Shown here piece by piece: positions 45,346 through 53,240 of a stretch of 64,000 nt of DNA. A program made the position numbers and the translations under genes. The stretch is from CAYWTS01 sp964461265 (lineage in GTDB: Bacteria > Bacteroidota > Ignavibacteria > Tepidaquicellales > OLB5). How positions within the stretch are numbered: position 1 is the stretch's first letter; every line of letters starts with the position of its first letter. The notes under the pieces are model-generated. The model searched no databases and was not told the DNA's origin. It saw only the letters and a list, made by a program, of their open reading frames with translations. The stretch spans positions 36,452 to 100,451 of the forward strand of contig CAYWTS010000005.1 of the NCBI GenBank assembly GCA_964461265.1. The letters run 5' to 3'.

Positions 45346-45404
45346 AACCCACCTCGTCTGTCCGGCATAGCCGGACATCCACCCCTCCGGCGGAGGGGAC
45401 TTAA
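45346..45404. repeat. Double-hairpin repeat, unit R2
   Basis: Minus strand: TTAAGTCCCCTCC, GCC loop region, GGAGGGGTGGAT, stem GTCCGGC-tat-GCCGGAC, then AGACGAGGTGGGTT. This is the most regular copy in the window and defines the family best. Confidence 0.75.
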
Positions 45405-45452
45405 TACCTGTTAGTTACATAGTCTTAGGTTTTATAAAATGTAATTTGTATT

Positions 45453-45562
45453 AACCCACCCTCTACGAATCTTCGACTCGAAGAGTCGTAGACCGTCTGG
45501 CGCCAATGCGCCATCCACCTCCTGACGTTCATCGGGGCACCCCTCCGGCGGAGGGGACTTAA
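45453..45562. repeat. Double-hairpin repeat, unit R3 (with inserted stem)
   Basis: Minus strand starts TTAAGTCCCCTCC and GGAGGGG, later GGTGGAT, the stem GGCGC-attg-GCGCC, and AGACGG. An additional hairpin CGACTCTTCGAGTCG-like (around 45468-45490) sits before the final AGGGTGGGTT. It lies between DUF559 cassette 1 and grpE. Confidence 0.65.
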
Positions 45563-45620
45563 ATTATTATTACTTAAATTCTTACTACAGACTGCCCAGC
45601 GGTTAGTCCCTGCAGAGTTG

Positions 45621-46214
45621 TTAGTTTTCTTCTTTTTCCGGTTTTGAAGAAACTATTACCTTAGCGTGTCTTAAAACCTTATCATTCAGGAAATAACCTT
45701 TTTCAACAACGTTTAAAACTTTGTTAGGTTCGGAGTTTTCGTCGGGCTGCATCATTAATGCGTCGTGCAGGTTTACATCGAAGTCTTTTCCCTCAGCATC
45801 CATTTCTTTCAGACCCTGTTTTATTAATGTTTTTTTGAATTTATCATATAACAGTTCAATTCCTTTATGAAAGGTTTTCTGGTCATGTTTTTCCTTAAAG
45901 GCAGCAATTACCCTGTCGAAGTCATCAAGCAGAGGTAAAATCTCTTTCAGCAGCGATTCATTGGCATAACGGTAGAACACCGAAATGTCGTTTTCGGTTC
46001 TTCGCTTGTAATTCTCGAACTCAGCAGCCTTCCTTTTCAAAAGGTCGGTAAGTTCCTCGATTTTTTTATTCAATTCTTCAACCGATACTTCGGTTGCCGG
46101 AGCTTCCTGTTCAGCTTCTGTAACAGGTATTTCTTCTTCCCGATTTTCGCTTAATTGTTCTAAGCTGTCCTTTTCCAGTTCTTTTTCTATTTTATCTTTT
46201 TTGTTTTTGAACAT
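45621..46214 (-). CDS. grpE: Nucleotide exchange factor GrpE
   Basis: 197 aa from the ATG at 46212-46214, which has AAAGGAC just upstream; the frame is open 93 bp further but only through a repeat. A long charged coiled coil (EELNKKIEELTDLLKRKAAEFENYKRR) precedes the beta domain (LHDALMMQPDENSEPNKVLNVVEKGYFLNDKVLRHAKVIVS). GrpE releases ADP from DnaK. It is downstream of hrcA and upstream of the DUF559 cassette. Confidence 0.93.
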   Translation of the reverse strand: MFKNKKDKIEKELEKDSLEQLSENREEEIPVTEAEQEAPATEVSVEELNKKIEELTDLLKRKAAEFENYKRRTENDISVFYRYANESLLKEILPLLDDFDRVIAAFKEKHDQKTFHKGIELLYDKFKKTLIKQGLKEMDAEGKDFDVNLHDALMMQPDENSEPNKVLNVVEKGYFLNDKVLRHAKVIVSSKPEKEEN

Positions 46215-46288
46215 TAGTCCTTTTATTCGAATATTGATGATATTATATAAAACTAATATATGGGATGGAGCCCTGGATATTGTATACC

Positions 46289-46334
46289 CCAGCCTGCCGT
46301 GCCACAAAAGTGGTGGCTTACGCCAAAGGGCAGG
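46289..46334. repeat. Composite hairpin upstream of grpE
   Basis: Outer arms CCTGCC / GGGCAGGG enclose GCCAC-aaaa-GTGG. The outer arms equal those of the 20 bp palindromes at 39832 and 53102. The inner AAGCCACCACTT-type word also occurs in MITE-like copy 3. Confidence 0.5.
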
Positions 46335-46356
46335 GTAAATAAAAATATAATACTAA

Positions 46357-46494
46357 CTCAAGTTGACCGCCTCCATAATAAAAACCGTTAAAACGGTTGT
46401 TAAGTGGCATTTTTCCATCAATCCCCGACATGAATGTCGGGGTTACTAAATAATTATAATTATTAACTTTACATGTTTGAACGGTCAACTTGAG
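46357..46494. mobile_element. Small element with 13 bp perfect terminal inverted repeats
   Basis: CTCAAGTTGACCG (46357-46369) and CGGTCAACTTGAG (46482-46494) bound 138 bp with no gene. Inside are two further hairpins: AACCGTT-aa-AACGGTT and CCCCGACAT-ga-ATGTCGGGG. The latter stem equals the second stem of repeat R1b. It looks like a MITE distinct from the other family. It lies between hrcA and grpE. Confidence 0.65.
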
Positions 46495-46580
46495 ATACTT
46501 AAATATTTTACCTTCTTAGCCCGTTTTAACACGCTTCCTGGGTCAGGATTAATACGTAATTCAAAATTCTTAATTCCTGA

Positions 46581-47609
46581 TTATATCTTTCCTGATATTA
46601 AAGCTGATGTATAATTAAGCATTGAAACAAGCTTCGCGTAATTCATACGCTTTGGCCCTACTACTGCTATTTTCCCCTTGGTGTTCCCTGTGGAATATGT
46701 TGATGATATAATACTGCAATTTTTAAGTTTTCCCTCTTTATTCTCTTCACCAATAGAAATAGCAATGCCTTCTTCTGTGGAAAGCTCGTTGAGCACGTGG
46801 AACACAACATCGCGGTCTTCGGTAAGCTCTATAATGTCTTTATAATCTTTAGTATTGCCGAACTCCGGCTGTGCAAGTATTTCGACCGTCCCGCCGATGT
46901 ACAAAGTTAAGCCTTCTTTTTCTTCCTGGAAAATTTTATCAATTGTATCAACAAAAAGCTTTATAACTGCTCTGTGTTCAGTGCTTATTTCGCTTATTCT
47001 TTCATGGAAAGTATTTCGTATCTCTTTAAGCGTTAAGCCGTTCAGCTTTTCGTTTAGAATTCTGCTTATGTGTTCAAGCTTCTCACGTCCGATGCCTGAC
47101 TCGATATCGAACACAAGTGTCCTTACCAGTCCCGACCCTATAGAAACCACGACAAGAAGCTTTGTGGAAGACAGCTCTATTAGTTCAAGCTTCTCGAATA
47201 TTCCCTCCGAGAAATAGGGCTGGCTCACAATGCTTATTTCCTGTGTCAGCTTGCCAAGTATCCTTGAAACCTCTTTGTAAATTTCCTCGCTTGAAAGGTC
47301 AGCTTCTCCTATTCCTTTTAGAAGTGCCGTTTTTTCCTGTTCGTCAAATCCGCTTAGTTTTGAATTCTCCATTAATTCATCTACAAAATAACGGTATCCT
47401 TTATCAGTGGGTATCCTTCCGGCGGACGTATGTTTATGTGTAAGATAGTCTTTGTTTTCAAGATCGCTCATAACGTTGCGGATTGAGGCAGGAGAAAGGT
47501 TAACGTCTGTTTTTTTAGAAATATAACGTGAACCTACCGGATTTGCAGTTTGAATGAAATCCTCTATTATATACTTTAATATAACTTTTTCCCTGTCAGA
47601 GAGTTCCAA
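46581..47609 (-). CDS. hrcA: Heat-inducible transcription repressor HrcA
   Basis: 342 aa if translation starts at TTG 47607-47609, which has AAGGA 6 bp upstream and gives ELSDREKVILKYIIEDFI; an ATG at 47654 adds 15 hydrophobic residues and is less likely. Winged-helix region: NPVGSRYISKKTDVNLSPASIRNVMSDLE. C-terminus VVGPKRMNYAKLVSMLNYTS. HrcA represses chaperone genes through CIRCE inverted repeats; I see no CIRCE in the window. First gene of hrcA-grpE-dnaJ. Confidence 0.9.
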   Translation of the reverse strand: MELSDREKVILKYIIEDFIQTANPVGSRYISKKTDVNLSPASIRNVMSDLENKDYLTHKHTSAGRIPTDKGYRYFVDELMENSKLSGFDEQEKTALLKGIGEADLSSEEIYKEVSRILGKLTQEISIVSQPYFSEGIFEKLELIELSSTKLLVVVSIGSGLVRTLVFDIESGIGREKLEHISRILNEKLNGLTLKEIRNTFHERISEISTEHRAVIKLFVDTIDKIFQEEKEGLTLYIGGTVEILAQPEFGNTKDYKDIIELTEDRDVVFHVLNELSTEEGIAISIGEENKEGKLKNCSIISSTYSTGNTKGKIAVVGPKRMNYAKLVSMLNYTSALISGKI

Positions 47610-48049
47610 TGTAATCCTTAAAAAACAATATATTTTATAAAAAATTAGTTCCATTCACAGGAACTATATCCCGATACTTTGTGTCGGGATGGCTTATCCC
47701 GTTGGGATGCCAACAGTACGCCACAAAGTTATTTCTAAAAGAGGTTTTATTCAAGGAATAGAAAACCACAAATACCGCAGAAAATACAATTGTAAGATTA
47801 AATTATTATAAGCTAAAACATGCTGTTTAACATAATGCAACTTATTTTATCATACTAAGTTGTTTAATTATGCAGGTGGTCTGAGTACTTGCAAGCTTGA
47901 ATAATGAAAAACAAGGTAAAAATACATCATTTTGGGAATTGATGGATTTTCAACCTGAGATAAAATTAATACTTGAATTCGCTTATAAATTTTTTTATTT
48001 TTAGGAGATTATTAAAGCAATCTCAAACCTAAATAATAAGGAGAATAAC
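47610..48049. other. Divergent intergenic region with hairpin repeats
   Basis: Between hrcA (minus) and a T9SS gene (plus). It contains ATCCCGA / TCGGGAT (about 47668-47691) and ATCCC-gtt-GGGAT, similar to stems in the double-hairpin family. The plus-strand gene has AAGGAG before its start. No CIRCE and no gene seen. Confidence 0.5.
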
Positions 48050-49024
48050 ATGAAACACCTTAACAAATTTCTTTTCATTTTATTTCTTGCTATGAGCGTA
48101 CAATCATATGCACAGCTGGTTATTTATGTAGATACAGCATGGGCAACCGACCCGGGTGCCGGCGGATATGCTGCAAGCTGTATTTATACCGGCGGCAGTA
48201 CATACGGACACACGGCGAGCATTTCGACTGGTTATTCTATTGCAGATGATTTTACAGTTCCCTCAGGTCAAACATGGAGGGTTGACTCGGTTATTGTTTT
48301 TGCATATCAGACAGGAAGCTCAACCACATCGACCTTTAATGCAGGCCGATTAAGGATTTGGAATGGTGCCCCTCCGGGAGGTACAGTAATATTCGGTGAT
48401 GAAACCACGAACAGATTTACAGGGACTTGGTGGTATCAGGAATACCGTGTATCATCTACTACTCTTACAAACACACAGCGTCCAATTATGTGCATAACTC
48501 TTAATGCAGGCGGTACAGTTTTAACAGCAGGTACTTACTGGTTTGAATACTGGCTTGGCGGCACACTTACTTCCGGACCTTACACTCCTGAAAAAACTTT
48601 ACCGGGCAGGCTGAATCCTCCAGGACAGAACGGAAAACAACGAACGATTGCCTCTAATACATGGGCAAACACAACTGACGGCGGACAGAATGTAGGATTC
48701 GGCGTAATACTTAAAGGTGAAAATATAACAGCTGTTGGTAACAACAACAACGAGATACCGAAAGCTTTTGAACTGAGCCAGAACTATCCGAACCCGTTTA
48801 ACCCTGTAACCACAATTAGCTATGCTATTCCCAAAGCAGGGAACGTAAAGATTGTTGTAACAGATGTACTTGGCAAGGAAGTAGCAGTACTTGTGGATGA
48901 AGATAAACCTGCAGGTTATTATAACCTCAGCTTCGACGGAACAAACCTGCCTTCGGGTACGTATTTCTATACTATACGGGCGGGTGATTTTAAAGACACA
49001 AAGCGTATGATACTGGTGAAATAA
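48050..49024 (+). CDS. Secreted T9SS-sorted protein of unknown function
   Basis: 324 aa. Signal peptide (FLFILFLAMSVQSYAQ), then a beta-rich domain with Gly/Thr/Trp-rich strands (SIADDFTVPSGQTWRVDSV, TFNAGRLRIWNG) that resembles secreted lectin-like sandwich domains; I do not recognise a family. The sorting domain LSQNYPNPFNPVTTISY to DTKRMILVK is complete. The AAGGAG ribosome site is strong for this genome. Confidence 0.82.
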   Translation: MKHLNKFLFILFLAMSVQSYAQLVIYVDTAWATDPGAGGYAASCIYTGGSTYGHTASISTGYSIADDFTVPSGQTWRVDSVIVFAYQTGSSTTSTFNAGRLRIWNGAPPGGTVIFGDETTNRFTGTWWYQEYRVSSTTLTNTQRPIMCITLNAGGTVLTAGTYWFEYWLGGTLTSGPYTPEKTLPGRLNPPGQNGKQRTIASNTWANTTDGGQNVGFGVILKGENITAVGNNNNEIPKAFELSQNYPNPFNPVTTISYAIPKAGNVKIVVTDVLGKEVAVLVDEDKPAGYYNLSFDGTNLPSGTYFYTIRAGDFKDTKRMILVK

Positions 49025-49104
49025 TCACCTGCTTGTAAATACAGTTACGATTTGATATCATAGAATTCAATAGTCTATGAGTTTTGTATTCTTTTAAACA
49101 ATCC

Positions 49105-49140
49105 AAAGCCCTGTGTGAAAACGCAGGGCTTTTATTTTTT
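49105..49140 (+). terminator. Rho-independent terminator
   Basis: AAAGCCCTG pairs with CAGGGCTTT around a GTGTGAAAACG-like loop, followed by TTATTTTTT. It lies 80 bp after the stop of the T9SS gene and is the clearest terminator in the window. Confidence 0.85.
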
Positions 49141-49143
49141 CTC

Positions 49144-49227
49144 ACCCCACCCTGCTGTCTGGCGTCAGGTGCCTGACAACCACCTCCCTACGTTCATCGG
49201 GGCAAACTTCCTGCGGAGGGGACTTAA
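49144..49227. repeat. Double-hairpin repeat, unit R4
   Basis: Starts right after the terminator. Minus strand: TTAAGTCCCCTCC, a degenerate first hairpin, later GTCAGG-ca-CCTGAC as second stem, then CCAGACAGCAGGGTGGGG. Family order kept, sequence of the second stem different from all other units. Confidence 0.65.
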
Positions 49228-49328
49228 CTTTTTAACTCCATAACTTATTGTAAGTCTTCCCTTGACTTTCAAAACAAATATTTATAGTTTCTGCGAATTT
49301 TACTAACTAAAAGAAGGATTTTTGTAAA

Positions 49329-51131
49329 ATGAAACAGTTTTTATTCATTTTATCATGCATTATTGCTTCTTTTACTACTTTAAGCTCACAAACCTTTACA
49401 AACATAGCTTCGCAGGTGGGCATTAATGCAAAGACCAAAGACCTTTATTATATTCCCGGCGGCGGTGCGGGATTTGCTGATTACGATAACGACGGCGATG
49501 CCGATGTGATTATAGCTACATCAACACACTTCAAGGTTTACCGCAACAATAATTTTTCATTTACCGATGTAACAGCACAATCGGGTATTGCATTCTACGG
49601 TGATTGCCTAAAATCGGTTGTGTGGGGTGATTACAACAACGATGGATGGAGGGATGTTTATTTAACAAGCTGGTATTCAGGCAACAAGCTTTGCAAAAAC
49701 AACGGTAACGGAACCTTCACAGATGTAACCGATGCAGCTGGGGTGGGTGTTCCGCAGAATTACCAGTCAACCGCAGCAGCATGGGGCGATGTGAACCGTG
49801 ACGGCTTACTTGATTTATATGTTTGCAACTACGGTAACATCGAAGGACTTGGCGAACAGCCGAACATTTTATTTAAGAACAACGGCAACGGAACGTTTTC
49901 GGATATTACAGCAGTTTCAGGTTCAACCGATAGTCTTTATAAAAAACCGCTTGCTGTAGTAATTTTTGATTACAATATGGACGGATGGCAGGATATTTAT
50001 ATTGCAATGGATAAGTACCAGCGTTCAACCTTGTTTAAGAATACAGGTAACGGTGTGTTTCAGGATGTTACGTGGGTATCGGGAACTATGTGCTTTTTTG
50101 ATGCTATGGGAATTGCTGTAGGTGATTATAATCATGATGGCTTGTTCGATATGCACGTTAGCAACGGACCTCCCGGAAATGCTACCTTCAGAAATAACGG
50201 AAATGGTACATTTACCAATACTGCTGTTCAGACCGGCACAACGGTTAACAAAGAGTGCTGGGGTAATTTATTTTTTGATTATAATAATGACGGGTGGTGT
50301 GATTTGTTTGCAACTGCCGCTGCCGGTATAGATATGTGCGACGTTCTTCTGAAAAATAACGGAAACAATACATTCAGCAACATTGGTTACAGCATCGGTA
50401 TTGCCGATAGTGCTTTCAGTTATGGAGCAGCGAGATGTGATTTTAATAACGATGGCTATTCTGATTTTCTTGTCGTAATGAGTGATTCAAATTCACACTT
50501 TTATAAAAACAGCGGCGGAACAAGTAAATGGCTTAAGTTGAAATGCACAGGAGTGCAATCGAACCGTGATGCCATCGGCTCAGTAGTAACGGTGTATGCA
50601 GGGGGAATCATGAACAGGCAGGTAATTCTTGGCGGGAATAGTTACTTAAGCAGCGATGATGTTGTTCTGATTTTCGGACTCAGCTCGTCAAACATTGTTG
50701 ATTCGGTTGTTATAAACTGGACTAACGGTGGAGTTGACAGGTCATATAATTTAGCACCGAATGCGTTATACACAGCAGTTGAAGGAAGCGGGGTGATCGG
50801 GATACAAACAATATCTGCAAATATCCCAGCTGAGTATAAGTTATATCAGAATTATCCGAATCCTTTTAACCCCGTAACAAAAATCAAATTTGATTTAAGT
50901 CCTCTCCATGGAGGGGTGGATAACGCCACAGGCGTCAGACGGGGTGGGTTAGTAAAACTAATAGTCTATAACCTCCTCGGTCAGGAAATTACAACCCTTA
51001 TTAACGAGCAGCTTAGTCCCGGCACATATGAGGTGGACTTTAACAGTACAGGCTATACTTCAGGTATTTATTTTTATACCCTTGAAGCAGGGAGTTTTTC
51101 CGAAACCAAAAGAATGATTCTCTTAAAATAA
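49329..51131 (+). CDS. Secreted VCBS/FG-GAP repeat protein with ASPIC/UnbV domain and T9SS signal
   Basis: 600 aa. Signal peptide, then seven Ca-binding FG-GAP/VCBS repeats (DYDNDGDADV, DYNNDGWRDV, DVNRDGLLDL, DYNMDGWQDI, DYNHDGLFDM, DYNNDGWCDL, DFNNDGYSDF). The ASPIC/UnbV domain follows (KWLKLKCTGVQSNRDAIGS, around 400-485). The sorting domain YQNYPNPFNPVTKIKFDL is interrupted by SPLHGGVDNATGVRRG, coded by a repeat (50895-50951), then continues GLVKLIVYNLLG to ETKRMILLK. Probably a surface beta-propeller. The insertion lies where other copies have four or five residues. Confidence 0.88.
   Translation: MKQFLFILSCIIASFTTLSSQTFTNIASQVGINAKTKDLYYIPGGGAGFADYDNDGDADVIIATSTHFKVYRNNNFSFTDVTAQSGIAFYGDCLKSVVWGDYNNDGWRDVYLTSWYSGNKLCKNNGNGTFTDVTDAAGVGVPQNYQSTAAAWGDVNRDGLLDLYVCNYGNIEGLGEQPNILFKNNGNGTFSDITAVSGSTDSLYKKPLAVVIFDYNMDGWQDIYIAMDKYQRSTLFKNTGNGVFQDVTWVSGTMCFFDAMGIAVGDYNHDGLFDMHVSNGPPGNATFRNNGNGTFTNTAVQTGTTVNKECWGNLFFDYNNDGWCDLFATAAAGIDMCDVLLKNNGNNTFSNIGYSIGIADSAFSYGAARCDFNNDGYSDFLVVMSDSNSHFYKNSGGTSKWLKLKCTGVQSNRDAIGSVVTVYAGGIMNRQVILGGNSYLSSDDVVLIFGLSSSNIVDSVVINWTNGGVDRSYNLAPNALYTAVEGSGVIGIQTISANIPAEYKLYQNYPNPFNPVTKIKFDLSPLHGGVDNATGVRRGGLVKLIVYNLLGQEITTLINEQLSPGTYEVDFNSTGYTSGIYFYTLEAGSFSETKRMILLK
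50895..50951 (+). repeat. Double-hairpin repeat, unit R5, in frame inside a coding sequence
   Basis: TTAAGTCCTCTCC-at-GGAGGGGTGGAT, stem ACGCC-aca-GGCGT, then CAGACGGGGTGGGTTA. All parts of the family are present in 57 bp, a multiple of three, so the frame is kept. Translated as LSPLHGGVDNATGVRRGGL. Confidence 0.75.
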
Positions 51132-51309
51132 GATTACAAAAACGTCGGAAACACAAATTTTTAAACAAGAAGTAGCTACCCCTTGTTCAAGGGTTCGCAT
51201 TGAAAGGTCACGGTCGTACACCAACCAGCACACATAAAAGATAAAACAATAAAATATTATTAAATAATTTAGCATAAACAGCGTAGCCAAATTTACTAAA
51301 GGAAGATAT

Positions 51310-52653
51310 ATGAGAACTATCTATAAATTAACAATTTATTTTATCCTGCTTGCAACTTTCTTGTTTATGAACAGCTGCAGCAAAGACGAGGTTATTTCTA
51401 CAAACTATATGTCGCCGTCTGTGCCGGCATCTGATATCGATGCAAAATACGCTCTCGACTGGATGGATATAGAATACCGCATAATTTCGGACCAGCATCG
51501 CGACAGCCCGCCGCCACCATCAAGATTGTATGCATATTCATGTATTACTATCTATGAATGTGTGCAGCCGGGTATATTGTTCTCTCGCACACTTGCAGGC
51601 CAGCTGCATGATATGCCGGCAATGCCTTCTATAAACTATTTACTTGAATACGACTGGCCCAGCGTTATTGCTGGTGCAATGCCGCTTATCATCCGAAATA
51701 TTCACGATACACTTTTCCCCAATGCAATTAATCTTATAAACCAGAAGCACGATGAAGTAGTGCAGGAAAGAAGCAGTAATGTATCACAGGAAGTAATTAA
51801 CCGCTCATTAACGCATGGTGAGGCAATTGCTAACAGGATTATACAGTGGTCACGAACAGATAACTACAAAGAAACACGCAGTATGACCTATACTCCGCCT
51901 CCGAGAAGCCAGAATCCCAAATACTGGGAACCTATTAATCCCGGAGATGTACCGGATGAACCTTACTGGGGAACATTAAGGACATTTGTAGCACCAAGCC
52001 CGCAGTATTTTTACATACCTAATCCTGTTGTTTTCAGTACTAATGCAGGCTCACAATTCTATAACGAGGCAATGGAAATTGTAACTGTATCACAAACCTT
52101 AACCCTAGAACAGAAAACTATTGCCAATTTCTGGAATGATAAGGTGAGAACAGGCACACCATCAGGTCACTGGGTCTCAATAATGAACCAGATAGCAAGG
52201 CAGTTTAACCTTAAGCTTGATAAAACCGTACAAATGTATGCACTGCTGGGTCCCGCAATCGCAGATGCATTTATAATATGCTGGTGGGCAAAATACCAGG
52301 AGAACCTGCTCCGTCCGCAGTCGTATATCAGAGATTATATCAATCCAAACTGGTTCCCGTTTCTTATAACACCCCCGTTTCCGGCATATCCATCGGGGCA
52401 TTCAACCCTATCGGGTGCGTGTGCGGAAATAATGACACGATTATATGGTACGGTAGCATTCACCGATTATACTCATCAGCAGATAAATTATGCACCGCGT
52501 TCCTTCAGTTCATTTAACAATGCAGCTACGGAAGCAGCATTTTCGAGGTTGTACGGAGGGATACATTACCGCTCGGATATGGAAAGAGGACTGGAAGTAG
52601 GACATAACCTTGGCAGCTATGTTTTTGAAAATATTAGGTTAACCTCATACTGA
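51310..52653 (+). CDS. Vanadium haloperoxidase/PAP2-family lipoprotein
   Basis: 447 aa. Lipobox FMNSC near residue 23. The three phosphate/vanadate-binding motifs are present: K-x6-RP in WAKYQENLLRPQ, AYPSGHSTLSGA, and SRLYGGIHYRSDMERG. The family includes vanadium-dependent haloperoxidases and related acid phosphatases; secreted lipid-anchored forms are common in FCB bacteria. Activity cannot be told from sequence. It is a single gene, with a repeat remnant (CCCCTTGTTCAAGGG) in the leader region. Confidence 0.85.
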   Translation: MRTIYKLTIYFILLATFLFMNSCSKDEVISTNYMSPSVPASDIDAKYALDWMDIEYRIISDQHRDSPPPPSRLYAYSCITIYECVQPGILFSRTLAGQLHDMPAMPSINYLLEYDWPSVIAGAMPLIIRNIHDTLFPNAINLINQKHDEVVQERSSNVSQEVINRSLTHGEAIANRIIQWSRTDNYKETRSMTYTPPPRSQNPKYWEPINPGDVPDEPYWGTLRTFVAPSPQYFYIPNPVVFSTNAGSQFYNEAMEIVTVSQTLTLEQKTIANFWNDKVRTGTPSGHWVSIMNQIARQFNLKLDKTVQMYALLGPAIADAFIICWWAKYQENLLRPQSYIRDYINPNWFPFLITPPFPAYPSGHSTLSGACAEIMTRLYGTVAFTDYTHQQINYAPRSFSSFNNAATEAAFSRLYGGIHYRSDMERGLEVGHNLGSYVFENIRLTSY

Positions 52654-53240
52654 GTTTAATATCTTGCAATTACTTTTTTATTCTGCAATGATTAACATCC
52701 GTAGTGTTGCCTGCCTGTTGCAGGCACGCAACGTCTAAAATTTTTATTAATCAAATAATTACTTTCAACCGAAAATAGTTGGTTTAGAATAAATTCGATG
52801 TTGCTTTCACTACCTAATATGTATATGGAGTTTTCGGAAGAAAAAGCTTTTATTTACAGGAAAGCAGAAATATTGTAAGGTATATTTACTACTTAATACA
52901 CGACAATAAATCGTTTAAACAATTAGTAAAAATATATTCTTAAATAATGTTATTTTTTAGAGGATACTGCTATTTAATTCATTGTTACCCCGTCATTTAT
53001 AACTGGGAGAGACGGGAACTAAAATTAGGGCTTCAGCCCAAATTATTAATAAAACATTTACTGTTTATTGGGCTAAAACCCCAAAACTTTATACCATAAA
53101 CCCCTGCCGTAAACGGCAGGGAAACAAAAACGTGAGATAAAAAATTACCAGCATTCAAAGCCACTCTTCTCCTTTAATATAATATAATATAACAGCTTAC
53201 CTAAATAATCAAACTGGTGCATTTTGCTGTGGATAAATAT
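52654..53240. other. 587 bp intergenic region with several hairpin repeats
   Basis: Between convergent genes. It contains GTTGC-c-TGCCTG paired with CAGGCA-c-GCAAC (52706-52732), GGGCTtcAGCCC with a later GGGCTAAAACCCC (53028-53083), and the 20 bp palindrome at 53102. No gene that I can support. Confidence 0.6.
53102..53121. repeat. 20 bp palindromic repeat, copy 2
   Basis: CCCTGCCGTAAACGGCAGGG, the exact reverse complement of the copy at 39832-39851. Confidence 0.7.

Larger units (their letters stand above)
44915..45404. mobile_element. DUF559 cassette 1 flanked by inverted double-hairpin repeats
   Basis: A 490 bp unit: repeat R1b (44915-44971), DUF559 gene, repeat R2 (45346-45404). Both outer ends read TTAAGTCCCCTC inward, so the repeats form imperfect terminal inverted repeats with the gene between their GGGTT ends. 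Second stems differ (CCCGACAT / ATGTCGGG against GTCCGGC / GCCGGAC) but pair perfectly. The unit lies inside the grpE-dnaJ gene order. Mobility is inference from structure. Confidence 0.65.

Noticed and set aside
44813..45562. Possible CRISPR array in the repeat-rich stretch
   Set aside because: Units are few, palindromic, alternate in orientation, lack regular spacers, and enclose a protein gene; no cas genes are present.
46215..46307. N-terminal extension of grpE
   Set aside because: The extra 31 codons are read from a hairpin repeat; the ATG at 46214 has a good ribosome site and gives normal GrpE length.
46215..48049. CIRCE operator for HrcA
   Set aside because: I looked for TTAGCACTC-N9-GAGTGCTAA around hrcA, grpE and dnaJ and found none; the hairpins present belong to repeat families.
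52800..52878. A 26-codon frame starting MLLSLPNMYMEFSEE
   Set aside because: Too short, no conserved feature and no ribosome site; perhaps a gene remnant.
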